A DNA stretch of 64,000 nt, from assembly GCF_024449095.1 (NCBI RefSeq), contig NZ_CP024627.1:868001-932000 (forward strand), written 5' to 3'. The position numbers and the translations under genes are program-made. Of this stretch, positions 1 to 8,828 are shown piece by piece (the first letter of the stretch is position 1; every line of letters begins with the position of its first letter). Origin of the DNA: Vibrio coralliilyticus. Its GTDB lineage: Bacteria; Pseudomonadota; Gammaproteobacteria; Enterobacterales; Vibrionaceae. A model generated the notes under the pieces. It did no database searches, was not told where the DNA came from, and saw only the letters and a list, made by a program, of their open reading frames with translations.

Positions 1-1740
1 AATACTCCAGCCGTTAGCGTGAATGCCAGTATCGACCGCCAATCGCATATTCCTCAACTGTGCTTCGTTTAGACTGCCAAAGTACTGTAGGGCGTTACAC
101 TCTTGCTCATCCGTATAGATTCCGCCTTGGAACTGGTTATAGTCAGTGTTGGGAGTGCACATTCCTTTGCCGTTAACAAACGTCGGCTGATTCTGCTCGT
201 TAAGCTCTCCATAAATGCCCATTTCGATACCAAGCCACTCGGTATAGAGCGCCCAACCTTCACCATAGGCGGTGTACCAGATATCCTGCATATAATCGGG
301 CAGATTAGCAGGTGGGTATTCCTGCGCGTATGCGTTTTGGAAGTGATGACCAGGCGCCGCTTCATGTAACAGCAAGGTGGAGACATTCCATTTTTGCAGG
401 CTGTAATCTGGGTTGGTGTTGAGAGTGAACACATTGTCGTCGTAGGAGGCCACACCATCATACATCTCGCTTTCAGCAGGGGTTGGCTCTATGGTGTAGT
501 CGGTTTTGATAGGTTTAAAATAGCTGGCAACGACATCGTTGGCATTGTTTTTAAACACATAGTAGTCCGTCAGCGCGTTTTCACAGGCGGAAGGGGAGGA
601 CGCGCTACTGCAGACCGCTGCGTATTGCTTGGTCGTTGTTTGCTGACCATCTCGACCATAAAAGAACTGCTCGCTATTAAGGTATTTAAAAAACTCGCCG
701 AGGTTGATCTGACCTGAGTCTGTGGCGAGTTCAAATGTTCGAGTTGAAACGTCACCTGTTGCTGGGTCTCGATACGCCGCTTCCACGATAGAACCGCGCT
801 TGGCAACCACCACTTTTGCCACACGAATCATCTCAGCTTTAGCTTCTGCGACCAGTTGTTCACCCATATTATGTAACTCGGCGGCTGACTTTCCGGTAGT
901 ACTGTTTCGGTCTAGGTGCCACTGATACCAGCTCTGCCCATTGGGTAAATCACCCCAGCCAATATTTTTGTCGGTGAGTTGGCCTTCACCGTGAGCGCTT
1001 TTAACGTACTGATTGTGCAGATACGCTAATAGCTCTTGGGTTGCCCGCTGTGCTTTCTCAACTTCCTGCGTGTATTGATTGATAAAAGTTGGCGTATACC
1101 CTGACTGAGTTTTTAAGTCGTTTAATCCTACCTTGAGCATGGAAAAATTATTATAGCTTATCGTGTCCACGCTGTTTTGATATAGGCGCTCAGCAAGAAT
1201 GGCGGGTAGTTGAATACCCTGCTGCGTAGCTTGCTGGTATTGGCTGTGTAAGCCCCTGACCCAAGAGGTGTACTCTTTGAGTATGGTTAGTTGATCTTGG
1301 TACGTTTGTTCACTGTCGGAATCGGTATCAATAGCAGCACCTGCTTCTTCGGCGTTCCACTGGATGTTGTTGTAAAAGTGGGTGATAGGTACATCGAAGT
1401 TGCCAAAACGCGCGTTAGCGAAGCTTGCGCCGCGAATCGCAATGGTGCGGTCAAAGCGGAAAGTATCGTAATAGACTTTTTCTTCATCGGTTAAAGCGCT
1501 TCTTTCTATTTCAAGCAGTTTGTTGAGATAGATACGATCCAAAGACTGACGAGCGGCAGCCATTTGATCATTGATGATACCAAAGTGAGTGTTATCTAGG
1601 GATTGCGATTCATGTTGGTAGCTGTCGAGTAGTGCCGCCAGCTGGGTGGAAGCATCACTTGTTTTTGGCGCGGAGCTACAACCAGCCAAAATGATAGCTA
1701 GCGTTATAGCCGATAGGGTAATACGGTGTTGGTTTCTCAT
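1..1740 (-). CDS. DUF885 family lipoprotein (putative metallopeptidase), C-terminus cut by window edge
   Basis: Open through 580 codons without a stop from ATG at 1740 to the left edge, so the C-terminus lies outside the window. The N-terminus is a lipoprotein signal with lipobox L-A-G-C (Cys near residue 21), so the product should be lipidated and act in the periplasm or at the envelope. Residues 459-465 read HEAAPGH, the HExxPGH zinc-site signature of the DUF885 family, and residues 493-501 read GEGWALYTE, the second conserved block that supplies a further acidic ligand. Known family members are predicted zinc carboxypeptidases/dipeptidases; the substrate is not visible here. Both motifs are in frame with the start, so no frameshift is apparent. 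A sigma-70-like promoter lies about 100 bp upstream. Confidence 0.88.
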   Translation of the reverse strand, partial: MRNQHRITLSAITLAIILAGCSSAPKTSDASTQLAALLDSYQHESQSLDNTHFGIINDQMAAARQSLDRIYLNKLLEIERSALTDEEKVYYDTFRFDRTIAIRGASFANARFGNFDVPITHFYNNIQWNAEEAGAAIDTDSDSEQTYQDQLTILKEYTSWVRGLHSQYQQATQQGIQLPAILAERLYQNSVDTISYNNFSMLKVGLNDLKTQSGYTPTFINQYTQEVEKAQRATQELLAYLHNQYVKSAHGEGQLTDKNIGWGDLPNGQSWYQWHLDRNSTTGKSAAELHNMGEQLVAEAKAEMIRVAKVVVAKRGSIVEAAYRDPATGDVSTRTFELATDSGQINLGEFFKYLNSEQFFYGRDGQQTTTKQYAAVCSSASSPSACENALTDYYVFKNNANDVVASYFKPIKTDYTIEPTPAESEMYDGVASYDDNVFTLNTNPDYSLQKWNVSTLLLHEAAPGHHFQNAYAQEYPPANLPDYMQDIWYTAYGEGWALYTEWLGIEMGIYGELNEQNQPTFVNGKGMCTPNTDYNQFQGGIYTDEQECNALQYFGSLNEAQLRNMRLAVDTGIHANGWSI

Positions 1741-2136
1741 CTTCAGACCTTTCAGCTGTTTTGGTTAACAGCAAGGAAAAATTGGGAGAGCTTAATCAAA
1801 GTGAAGCCGAACTCTTCCTTGTGGGTGACCAGAGTAAAATAAGTCGGCAATGGTATTTGTGCAAAAGGTCACAGGACAAATTAACGGATAATTAACCCGC
1901 TGCGCACGCTTGATTGAAAGTTGCATCAATATGTTAGCGATTGGTGAGCAAGTACGTCGCTCTTAAGGGGGGTATTAACCCAATGAAAAGATTTGCATAA
2001 TACTTGAATGCACTTTCATCGCACAAGCGCGCTTCGATGGTAGGTTTGAGTGGTAAATCCAAGCTGGGTCACAAATTATCCCTAGCGGTAAATTTCGCGC
2101 GAATATTATTCATAGCTAAGTGGCCGTTAGAGAGTA
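1741..2136. other. Gene-free intergenic region between two minus-strand genes
   Basis: About 400 bp with no credible coding frame. The part nearest 1740 carries the candidate promoter of the DUF885 gene. From about 1900 to 2136 I see no hairpin with a U tract, no repeat and no convincing operator. Confidence 0.6.
1836..1864 (-). promoter_or_regulatory. Candidate sigma-70 promoter of the DUF885 gene
   Basis: On the minus strand TTGCAC (1864-1859) and TATTTT (1841-1836) are separated by 17 bp, about 95 bp upstream of the ATG at 1740. Only sequence matching supports this. Confidence 0.4.
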
Positions 2137-2160
2137 AAACGCCCCGAGGGCGGGGCGTTT
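2137..2160 (-). terminator. Rho-independent terminator of the TRIC-family gene
   Basis: Perfect 9-bp stem AAACGCCCC/GGGGCGTTT with a 6-nt loop, followed on the minus strand by a short T run. It starts 4 bp after the stop codon at 2164. Confidence 0.85.
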
Positions 2161-2163
2161 GAA

Positions 2164-2787
2164 TTAGTGAAGAGAACCTTCAGTTTCTAGGTGGAATGAA
2201 GGCAGACGCCATTTAAAGCGAACCGCAGCCATGCGCAGCATGTAGCCAAAAACTAGTGTTGAGATGGTCGCGGTGACATCATTAAGACCAAACTCAAGTA
2301 AGGCTAAGTAAAGGCCGGAAGCTACTAGGGCGACAGAAGCGTATAACTCTTCGTGTAACACAAGCGGTGTTTGGCGACAGATTAAATCACGTAATAGTCC
2401 ACCAAAAACGCCTGTGACCAGTGCCGCCACCATGCAGATCATTGCGTGATGACCCATGCTTAGTGCAACTTTGGTACCGATGATGCTAAAAACAATCAAG
2501 CCCAGCGCATCAAGTCGAATGAACAACCCTTTAAACTTGATGATCCATTTGGCTAATCCAGTCGTTAGTACGCCAGCAATACAGGTGATCGCGAGAAATT
2601 GTGGATTCTCCACCCAGCCTAACGGGTAGTGACCGAGGAGGATATCGCGCACTGTTCCACCACCAATCGCAGTCGCACTTGCGACGAGCATAACCCCAAA
2701 CCAGTCCATTTTTCTGCGACCGGCACTAAGTGCACCAGTCATGGCCTCAGCCGTGATGCCAATGATATATAAAATGCTTAATAACAT
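2164..2787 (-). CDS. Trimeric intracellular cation (TRIC/UPF0126, YicG-like) family membrane protein
   Basis: 207 residues if started at the ATG at 2787, the usual length of the YicG/YadS (UPF0126) family; the frame stays open another 17 codons upstream, but that extension is polar and unlike the family. Starting at 2787 puts the first membrane helix (LLSILYIIGITAEAMTGAL) at the N-terminus and an AGGAC ribosome binding site about 8 nt upstream. The protein has two internal glycine-rich repeats, each with a GG(G/V)xxRD motif (GGGTVRDIL and GGLLRDLI), and about seven hydrophobic helices. Bacterial TRIC relatives are predicted small-cation channels; the physiological ion here is unknown. Probably monocistronic, with its own terminator just downstream. 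Confidence 0.85.
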   Translation of the reverse strand: MLLSILYIIGITAEAMTGALSAGRRKMDWFGVMLVASATAIGGGTVRDILLGHYPLGWVENPQFLAITCIAGVLTTGLAKWIIKFKGLFIRLDALGLIVFSIIGTKVALSMGHHAMICMVAALVTGVFGGLLRDLICRQTPLVLHEELYASVALVASGLYLALLEFGLNDVTATISTLVFGYMLRMAAVRFKWRLPSFHLETEGSLH

Positions 2788-3007
2788 GGTTTGTCCTACA
2801 TGACGTATGGCTTGAGAAATCAGCCTCTCTGTAACCAATGTAAGGCAGTTTAGTGGGAAATGTGATCTGTGACGAATGAGATTTTATGAATGTGAAAGGG
2901 TTTTTCACATAATTATTTCTAATGTCATTAACTGGTATAGAGATTTGCAATTGGGATCAAAAATGCGAGAATGCCGAGCGCTGTTATTTAAACCACGACT
3001 TTATCTC

Positions 3008-3538
3008 ATGAGCCACCACTATCAGGACTTGATCGACATTTTTAACGCCACTTTTCTTGACGAGTACAATACACGTTTGGAGCTAGGAGGGGATGAGCCT
3101 ATTTACCTTCCTGCAGGCGATAATCAGCCTAACCACCGGATTATTTTTGCTCGTGGTTTCTATGCGTCAGCACTTCACGAAATCGCGCATTGGTGTGTCG
3201 CAGGGCCAGAGCGTCGCTTATTAGAGGATTTCGGTTATTGGTACGAACCGGATGGACGCACTGAAGCGGTTCAGGCTGAGTTTGAGAAAGTAGAAATTCG
3301 ACCTCAAGCGTATGAATGGATTCTTTCTCTTAGCGCAGGTTTCCCGTTTACGGTGAGTTGTGACAATTTAAATGGTGAGTTTGAACCCGATCGATTAGCC
3401 TTTATGCATAAGGTCCATAAGGAAGTTGGTAGGATATTTGAGCAAGGTTTGCCACTGCGCGTTCGCATGTTGTCAGAGGCATTGCGGTCTTTTTACCAGC
3501 AACCTGAGCTTGATTATTCTATGTTTAAAGTAGAATAA
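3008..3538 (+). CDS. epmC: Elongation factor P hydroxylase
   Basis: 176 residues from ATG 3008. The frame is open further upstream, but the conserved start (MSHHYQDLIDIFNATF...) aligns with the E. coli EpmC/YfcM N-terminus, so the upstream 44 codons are left out. EpmC hydroxylates the beta-lysylated lysine of elongation factor P, which helps ribosomes through polyproline stretches. Seen here: HEIAHWC (His-Glu-x-x-His metal-site-like motif), DEPIYLPA, a FGYWYEPDGR block and PQAYEW, all characteristic of the family. In E. coli the order is epmC-yfcL-mnmC-fabB; here the same genes are present but two envelope genes sit between epmC and yfcL. EpmA and EpmB, which act before it, are not in this window. 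Confidence 0.92.
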   Translation: MSHHYQDLIDIFNATFLDEYNTRLELGGDEPIYLPAGDNQPNHRIIFARGFYASALHEIAHWCVAGPERRLLEDFGYWYEPDGRTEAVQAEFEKVEIRPQAYEWILSLSAGFPFTVSCDNLNGEFEPDRLAFMHKVHKEVGRIFEQGLPLRVRMLSEALRSFYQQPELDYSMFKVE

Positions 3539-3539
3539 A

Positions 3540-3562
3540 GCCAGCCGCAATATGCGGCTGGA
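3540..3562 (+). terminator. Hairpin terminator after epmC (probably bidirectional)
   Basis: Stem CCAGCCGCA/TGCGGCTGG with a 3-nt loop directly after the epmC stop and just before the convergent lipoprotein stop at 3570. The T tract is short on both strands. Confidence 0.65.
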
Positions 3563-3569
3563 TTTATAT

Positions 3570-4046
3570 TCACTGAATTAGCCAAGTCGTTTCGGCTTGA
3601 TTGTTGTGATTGAGCGTATACACCAATGGTGCAGTGTTGGGTTCCATGACAGAAACTATCGCGATTAGCGATTCGCAATGATTCGGTACCCGTAGCTGGT
3701 AATTGCCTGCTCCGGCTTGTAATGCCGCTTTTAAGAGGCATTTGTCGTAGTCAACCACGTCGATGCTCCCCCCTGTGTTATCGCAGACAGAGATGTAAAC
3801 CTGAGAAGCGGAAAGGTGCGGCAAACTGACATCGATATCGACCTGATAAATTGAAGTGAGGTCGTTGTCGTAATCGATACGCACATTTGCCAAACTGTTG
3901 GAATCTTCATCGGTTGATACTGCTGTGGCTGAAGAACCTGTTGATGAACCTGAAGAGCCTCCTTCACCACCTCCGCCACCACCACAGCCGGAGAGTGAAA
4001 CCAGTATCATCATTGTACATAAGTGTATAAGTTTGATATTCCACAT
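3570..4046 (-). CDS. Small secreted lipoprotein of unknown function, partner of the LruC-domain gene
   Basis: 158 residues. The N-terminus is a type II signal peptide ending in L-S-G-C (Cys about 21), followed by an unusually flexible Gly/Ser linker (seven consecutive Gly-rich positions, then repeated SSGSS). The rest, about residues 50-158, is a small beta-rich domain with three cysteines (in SVCDN, YDKCLL and NHCES). I do not recognise a family. It starts 13 bp after the LruC-domain gene stops on the same strand, so the two are almost surely one transcript and may act together at the cell surface. The linker suggests a domain held away from the membrane. Confidence 0.75.
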   Translation of the reverse strand: MWNIKLIHLCTMMILVSLSGCGGGGGGEGGSSGSSTGSSATAVSTDEDSNSLANVRIDYDNDLTSIYQVDIDVSLPHLSASQVYISVCDNTGGSIDVVDYDKCLLKAALQAGAGNYQLRVPNHCESLIAIVSVMEPNTAPLVYTLNHNNQAETTWLIQ

Positions 4047-4059
4047 GATTATTTCTCCT

Positions 4060-6198
4060 TTAGTCGATATAAATCTTGCCGTCTACAGATGCTTCGTACC
4101 AGGTAGGTTCAGTCTGGCCAGTGGCGTCTTGGGCATAATCATCAAATTTGGTGTAGGCCTCTAAAATATTGACTTGTTCATAGGGATGTTGCCAAGTAGT
4201 AGGGATCTCTATACCCCAAGGTAGACCTTTGTCATCGTGATAGTGAGTATTGCCACTTGACGCATCGACACCATAAGACTTGTAACGTAAGTCAAACTTA
4301 CTGGTAGGGGACTGGTTTTTAAGATGAATCTCTAAGCTTCTTCCTGGGAATCCACCTGTTAGTTGATAACCAATATCCCCGTAATAGTGGCCGGGAGCTG
4401 CAAAGATGAAGGGGTCGTACGGGAATGGTGGCATGGTTGAGGTATCGACTGCATTTTCTAACGAAAAGGTCAGCCTCCAGCCAGGGCGATAAGCGGTACC
4501 GCAATTTTCTTGAGTGCGAAATAGAGTGCACGCTTCGGCTTCACCCGGTTCTGTCATCTCCCACAAGTCTTCGTGGATAATGAAGACAGCGTCAATGGTG
4601 TCGGTTTCAAGTACAGTTGCGGTTTGCAGCTCGTTATTCACGTAAAGTTGAACAGAGTCAGATTTGATGTCCTCTTTCACTACACCTGGCAATCGAATAG
4701 CAAAGCCTGAATGGTAGTCACCGCCAAGTGCGGCTACTTTACCCTCGATTTTCATACGAATGACTTGGTCGTTGAGCTGATACTCAGTGTATTTAACATT
4801 CATTAATACATCGTTCATGTCATAGTCGCCGCTTTTCGGATACTGATCTTCATAGGCGAAAGATGTGTAGCCACCGCCGCTGGGGTATAGTTCGGTCACG
4901 ACACCGCTTTCTGTAATGTCGACCAAATAGTCTTCTACTTCACCAGCAGGAACACCGCCGCTTGGACCTATGCCTGATGTGTTGGAAATTCTGAATCGAG
5001 CCCAAGTCTCCCCGGTGACAGCCCAAGTTGGAACAGTGAAGAAAATGTCGCCAGTGCTATCGCTCATCGATTGGTCGCTGATGATGATTTCGTTAGACTC
5101 AAACTCACCATCTCGGTCGAAATCAATCCAAGCATTGAGCACTGAACTGTCAGATGTGCCTGCAGCCGTTGCGATGATTTTGCTGGTTTGTCCCACCTGA
5201 ATTGGAACGGGGAACTGGATACCGTCATCATCGTCCGAACCATCTGAAGTATCATCACTGAGCGGATACGGGCTACCGTCGGTCTCTCCATCAATGACAG
5301 AACCTAGCTTGAGTTCCGACAAGCCATGACGGGCACCAGAGGATGCAAATGTGGTTTTGTAACTATCTGGGGCGTCTCCGAAATCGGTGTATTCACTGGG
5401 TTCGACCGGTGCCAGAGCACAGCGAGCACCATCATTGGAGTTGCTTGAAGGGCCATAAGCAAAAAATTCTGCGCTGGAGCTGTTTCCATTGATAGTTACT
5501 TTGAAGACATACCCATTACTGTTGTTGCTGGTGTAAAAGTTGCCATCGACATCGAAATAGACCGCACCAAAAGTTAAGCGATACCCGAGAGCATTTTTAT
5601 CTAGCAGTTGGTTTAGTCGGTTCGCTGTGCCCGCGTAGACATCAATCTCCCACAGGTAACCATTTGAATCGATGGAATAAGCCAGGCTATTGTCAGGATG
5701 AAAGGCCAAATCGTATATTGCAGGATTGCCGAATTGGCTAGGCGGTGATGAAAGCTCCATCACCAGTGTATCAAGGTCAATGCGGTAGAGCCCGTAGTTG
5801 GGTCTGTAGCCATACCAGGCATTTTCATCAAGAGAGACATCACCAACGTAGATAGACGTGGGTGCGCCAGATGGCTTGCTGATATTAAGCAAGGTTTTTG
5901 TAAAGGTGGAATCAATACGGGAGAGCGATGCGGTACCGTAATCCCAACCGTAGATGAAGTCATCATGCTTGCTGTAGCCGACACCATTTAGCTTCGCGGT
6001 ATCTAAATTGGAATCCAGTGTGACATAGCTACCTACGTCGATGCTGACGCCATAAACGACGGGCGTACCTGAGGGATTCTGAATTAAAAATGCTTGAGTT
6101 GGACACGAAGTGAATGGTGTCTCAGCAAAGGCGAGTGATGCTTGAAATAAAACACCCGCCACGACTGACTTTTTCAAAGCCTTGTGTTGTGTTTTCAT
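4060..6198 (-). CDS. LruC-domain secreted protein (propeller-like N-terminus, GEVED domain, LruC domain)
   Basis: 712 residues with a cleavable signal peptide (cleavage near SLAFA-ET, about residue 25) and a good ribosome binding site (AGGAAG) before the ATG. Residues about 30-265 form a repeated beta region of the kind annotated DUF6923. Around 272-280 is the DFGDAPDSY motif, followed by an Asp-rich EF-hand-like loop (DFDRDGEFESNE, 359-370) and GEVEDYLVDI (419-428), typical of GEVED domains and suggestive of Ca2+ binding. Residues about 436-710 carry the LruC domain hallmark YDMNDVLMNVKY (459-470). LruC proteins are exported and surface-associated; their molecular role is poorly known. It is followed by the small lipoprotein gene. 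Confidence 0.82.
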   Translation of the reverse strand: MKTQHKALKKSVVAGVLFQASLAFAETPFTSCPTQAFLIQNPSGTPVVYGVSIDVGSYVTLDSNLDTAKLNGVGYSKHDDFIYGWDYGTASLSRIDSTFTKTLLNISKPSGAPTSIYVGDVSLDENAWYGYRPNYGLYRIDLDTLVMELSSPPSQFGNPAIYDLAFHPDNSLAYSIDSNGYLWEIDVYAGTANRLNQLLDKNALGYRLTFGAVYFDVDGNFYTSNNSNGYVFKVTINGNSSSAEFFAYGPSSNSNDGARCALAPVEPSEYTDFGDAPDSYKTTFASSGARHGLSELKLGSVIDGETDGSPYPLSDDTSDGSDDDDGIQFPVPIQVGQTSKIIATAAGTSDSSVLNAWIDFDRDGEFESNEIIISDQSMSDSTGDIFFTVPTWAVTGETWARFRISNTSGIGPSGGVPAGEVEDYLVDITESGVVTELYPSGGGYTSFAYEDQYPKSGDYDMNDVLMNVKYTEYQLNDQVIRMKIEGKVAALGGDYHSGFAIRLPGVVKEDIKSDSVQLYVNNELQTATVLETDTIDAVFIIHEDLWEMTEPGEAEACTLFRTQENCGTAYRPGWRLTFSLENAVDTSTMPPFPYDPFIFAAPGHYYGDIGYQLTGGFPGRSLEIHLKNQSPTSKFDLRYKSYGVDASSGNTHYHDDKGLPWGIEIPTTWQHPYEQVNILEAYTKFDDYAQDATGQTEPTWYEASVDGKIYID

Positions 6199-6355
6199 GA
6201 GTTCTTCCTCGCTGAACGTTGTGAATAGTTGAGGAAGTGCACAGCGCGTGCCATGCTGTCAGGCCTTGATATAACTAGGGTTTGCGTTAATTTTCTCAAT
6301 GTGAGAAGCTCTGCACTCTTTTTGAGAATCAAACTGACCCAGGCAATAGAGCATT

Positions 6356-6619
6356 ATGATTATTGAATTTGAAGAGAAGCTGCTAGAAATGATTGATGCG
6401 CGTATTGAAACCGCATCTGATGATGAGTTATTTGCTGGTGGTTACTTACGTGGACATATTTCTCTATCTGCTGCTTCGTGTGAAGAAGAAGGCGTCAATG
6501 ATATAGAAGAGCTGAAAGTACGTATTCAGAGTAGTTTGGATGAGGCACGTGCAGAGCTGAGTCCTGCCGACCGCACCATCGTTAACGATCTATGGTTAGA
6601 GTTAGTCAACCAAGCTTAA
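6356..6619 (+). CDS. yfcL: YfcL family protein
   Basis: 87 residues, acidic and helical, with no signal peptide or membrane segment. It matches the YfcL family in length and in its position next to mnmC and fabB. Features seen: an N-terminal EFEEKLLEMIDARI helix and a conserved central ASDDELFAGGYLRGH segment. The biochemical function of the family is unknown. It is divergent from the LruC-domain gene and convergent with mnmC, with a strong hairpin between yfcL and mnmC. Confidence 0.85.
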   Translation: MIIEFEEKLLEMIDARIETASDDELFAGGYLRGHISLSAASCEEEGVNDIEELKVRIQSSLDEARAELSPADRTIVNDLWLELVNQA

Positions 6620-6641
6620 CCTCACAGATAGCATACTACTT

Positions 6642-6674
6642 AAGGGCTTGATCGAGTTTTTCGAGCAAGCCCTT
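6642..6674. terminator. Bidirectional terminator between yfcL and mnmC
   Basis: Long stem AAGGGCTTG-A-TCGA / TCGA-G-CAAGCCCTT with a short T-rich loop, between convergent genes; the A/T-rich flanks allow function on both strands. Confidence 0.75.
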
Positions 6675-6681
6675 ATGCATT

Positions 6682-8700
6682 TTATAATACCGTGATGGCT
6701 TTGCCTTTTCTCAATTTTCTCACCCACATGCGGCTTGGATGGAGTTCCTCCAGCACATCCACTGGCAGCGGTAAAGGGTCACCACATATTTGTGACGCTA
6801 AGGTCTCAGCCAAGAGTGGTGCTGAACTTAAACCACGAGAGCCTAACCCAAGCATACAAAATAGGTTAGGGAAGTGCGGTGCTTTTTCTGCGTCTTCTAC
6901 TTGGGTGGTTTGCAGGTTACGGTAAACCTGTTTCGTTGTTTCGAGATCGCCCACGCTGCCAACAAATGGCAGATGATCGCGACTCACACAGCGAATCCCT
7001 TGACGCGATTGATTACCCGAGGTGTCGACTTCAAGAGGCCAATTTTGATTTGGCACGCACTGACGCAGTTTGTCACCATTGCTCTGTTGTGCGTGCGGAT
7101 CAAACTCTTGGTCCAAATTATCTCTATCGTAACTGGCTCCGATACAGTGATGCCTATTGTTAGGGTTTACGGGGGTCATATAGCCATCGTAACAAAGGAC
7201 GGTCTTAAGCTGGCTCAGTTTACTCGTGGTTGGAATGTGGCTGACTTGACCTTTAACCTGTCCCAAAGGGATGTCTTGGGTCGGTGGCAAATCGGTAAAC
7301 TGATGACCATTCGCGACCACAACGGTGTCATGGCTGAATTGAGTTTGGCCACTATTTAACGTCCAGTTTTTCTGCTCTTCATTCCAGCGCATATCATCAA
7401 TCTTAGTATCGAAACATACTCTGAAAAGCGGGCTTTCTGATAAGTGGTCGATGAGTCCTTGAGTCAGCTGAGCGGGGCATAACCATCCACCAAGTGGATA
7501 ATGGACGCTCTCCATATCGATAGGGAGACCTATGGTTTGGCTTGTTTGCTCGGTATCAAGGTGGTGGATCAATGCTTTATCAAAGTCGCCGCCCAGCATA
7601 CGCTTAAGTTTGGCTTGTGATTTCTCATCCCACATGAGTTGAGTCACGCCGCACCAGTCATGGTCGAATTTGATCTGCTCTGCTGCTTGCTCGACAAATT
7701 GTCTGGCAAAAAGGAAAGCCGGAGCAAATACGCGAGACACGCCTGTATGGGAGCCATTAAGTAGAGGGTAAACAGCACCTTGACGATTACCAGATGCACC
7801 TTGTGCGGCTTCTGAGTCTTGACAGTATAGTGTGACCTGTTTTCCTCGGCGGATGAGTGTTTTTGCTAATGTTGCGCTGGCAATGCCACCGCCAATAATC
7901 GCGATGGACTGAGCTTGTTCTGCATTTTTACGGGCAAACCAAGGTTTATGGTTTGTGTGTGTTTGGCGATTGGCCATATGACCTGCGATCATGTCCCGTT
8001 TGGTGCCAAAGCCTTTGACTTTCTTCATATCGAAACCGGCTTCGATTAGGCCGCGGCGAACGAAACCGGCTGCCGTAAACGTCGCACAGGTACAGTCCTG
8101 TTTGGCAAGTCTCGCCATGCTATTGAACAGTTCTTGGTTCCACATATCGGGATTTTTGCTAGGAGCGAAGCCATCCAAAAACCAAGCATCGATAAGGCCT
8201 CGTTCATCAACGGGTACCTTTGGCATGCAATCTTTAATGTCGCCAAACCACAAATCGATAGTAATAGCCCCGTCTTCCAGAATAATTCTATGACATTCAG
8301 GAACGGCTATTGGATAGTGTTGTTGTAATTTGCTTGCGTATTCAGCAAGTTCTGGCCATGCTTGGTGCGCTTTAATCAGGTCATCTTTACTCAGTGGATA
8401 CTTTTCAAAACTCACAAAATGCAGTTCTCTGAGTGGCGCATCTGGGTTTTGACGCCTAAATTCTTCAAACCATTGCCAAACAGCAAGGAAGTTCAGACCT
8501 GTGCCAAAGCCGGTTTCTCCAATGACGAAGCGGCGCTGGTCATAATCCTGCCATCTTTGTGGCAGATGATTTTGATGGAGGAAGACGTAGCGGGTTTCTT
8601 CAAGTCCGTTTACGTTAGAAAAGTAAACATCGTCGAACTGGTCTGATACAGGTGTTCCAACATCGTTCCAGCCCAGCTGAGCATTGGTAATTGAGGTCAT
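6682..8700 (-). CDS. mnmC: Bifunctional tRNA (mnm5s2U34) methyltransferase / FAD-dependent cmnm5 oxidoreductase
   Basis: 672 residues from ATG 8700; the frame is open 32 codons further, but family N-termini begin at this [19 protein letters not shown] segment and E. coli MnmC is 668 residues. The C-proximal half (FAD domain) removes the carboxymethyl group from cmnm5(s2)U34 and the N-terminal half methylates the product with SAM, completing the mnm5s2U34 wobble modification of tRNA. Seen: the SAM-site motif [10 protein letters not shown] (61-70), the [17 protein letters not shown] segment, a dinucleotide-binding GGGIAS motif near 266-275 opening the FAD domain, [14 protein letters not shown], and a C-terminal [12 protein letters not shown] block. 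Divergent from fabB. Both catalytic halves look intact. Confidence 0.95.
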   Translation of the reverse strand: MTSITNAQLGWNDVGTPVSDQFDDVYFSNVNGLEETRYVFLHQNHLPQRWQDYDQRRFVIGETGFGTGLNFLAVWQWFEEFRRQNPDAPLRELHFVSFEKYPLSKDDLIKAHQAWPELAEYASKLQQHYPIAVPECHRIILEDGAITIDLWFGDIKDCMPKVPVDERGLIDAWFLDGFAPSKNPDMWNQELFNSMARLAKQDCTCATFTAAGFVRRGLIEAGFDMKKVKGFGTKRDMIAGHMANRQTHTNHKPWFARKNAEQAQSIAIIGGGIASATLAKTLIRRGKQVTLYCQDSEAAQGASGNRQGAVYPLLNGSHTGVSRVFAPAFLFARQFVEQAAEQIKFDHDWCGVTQLMWDEKSQAKLKRMLGGDFDKALIHHLDTEQTSQTIGLPIDMESVHYPLGGWLCPAQLTQGLIDHLSESPLFRVCFDTKIDDMRWNEEQKNWTLNSGQTQFSHDTVVVANGHQFTDLPPTQDIPLGQVKGQVSHIPTTSKLSQLKTVLCYDGYMTPVNPNNRHHCIGASYDRDNLDQEFDPHAQQSNGDKLRQCVPNQNWPLEVDTSGNQSRQGIRCVSRDHLPFVGSVGDLETTKQVYRNLQTTQVEDAEKAPHFPNLFCMLGLGSRGLSSAPLLAETLASQICGDPLPLPVDVLEELHPSRMWVRKLRKGKAITVL

Positions 8701-8760
8701 AATGTCTGAATTATTGTGATGAAGACGATAAAGTTGTGGCGATTGTACGGTTTTCTGGGA

Positions 8761-8777
8761 AAGCTGACCACTTTTCA
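8761..8777 (-). promoter_or_regulatory. Possible FadR operator upstream of fabB
   Basis: Minus strand AAAAGTGGTCAGCTTTC contains TGGTC-N-G, the best conserved half of the FadR site, about 50-70 bp upstream of the fabB start. FadR is known to activate fabB in enterobacteria and Vibrio. The second half-site is poor, so this is tentative. Confidence 0.3.
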
Positions 8778-8828
8778 CGGGTAACTTAGTTATCATCTAG
8801 CAGATTTTTGAATTATAGGAATGTCATA

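Noticed and set aside
69..461. 130-codon frame on the minus strand near the left edge
   Set aside because: Out of frame with the continuous DUF885 reading frame that carries the HEAAPGH and GEGWALYTE motifs.
6874..7359. 161-codon plus-strand frame opposite mnmC
   Set aside because: Antisense shadow of a conserved gene; no ribosome binding site and no recognisable domain.
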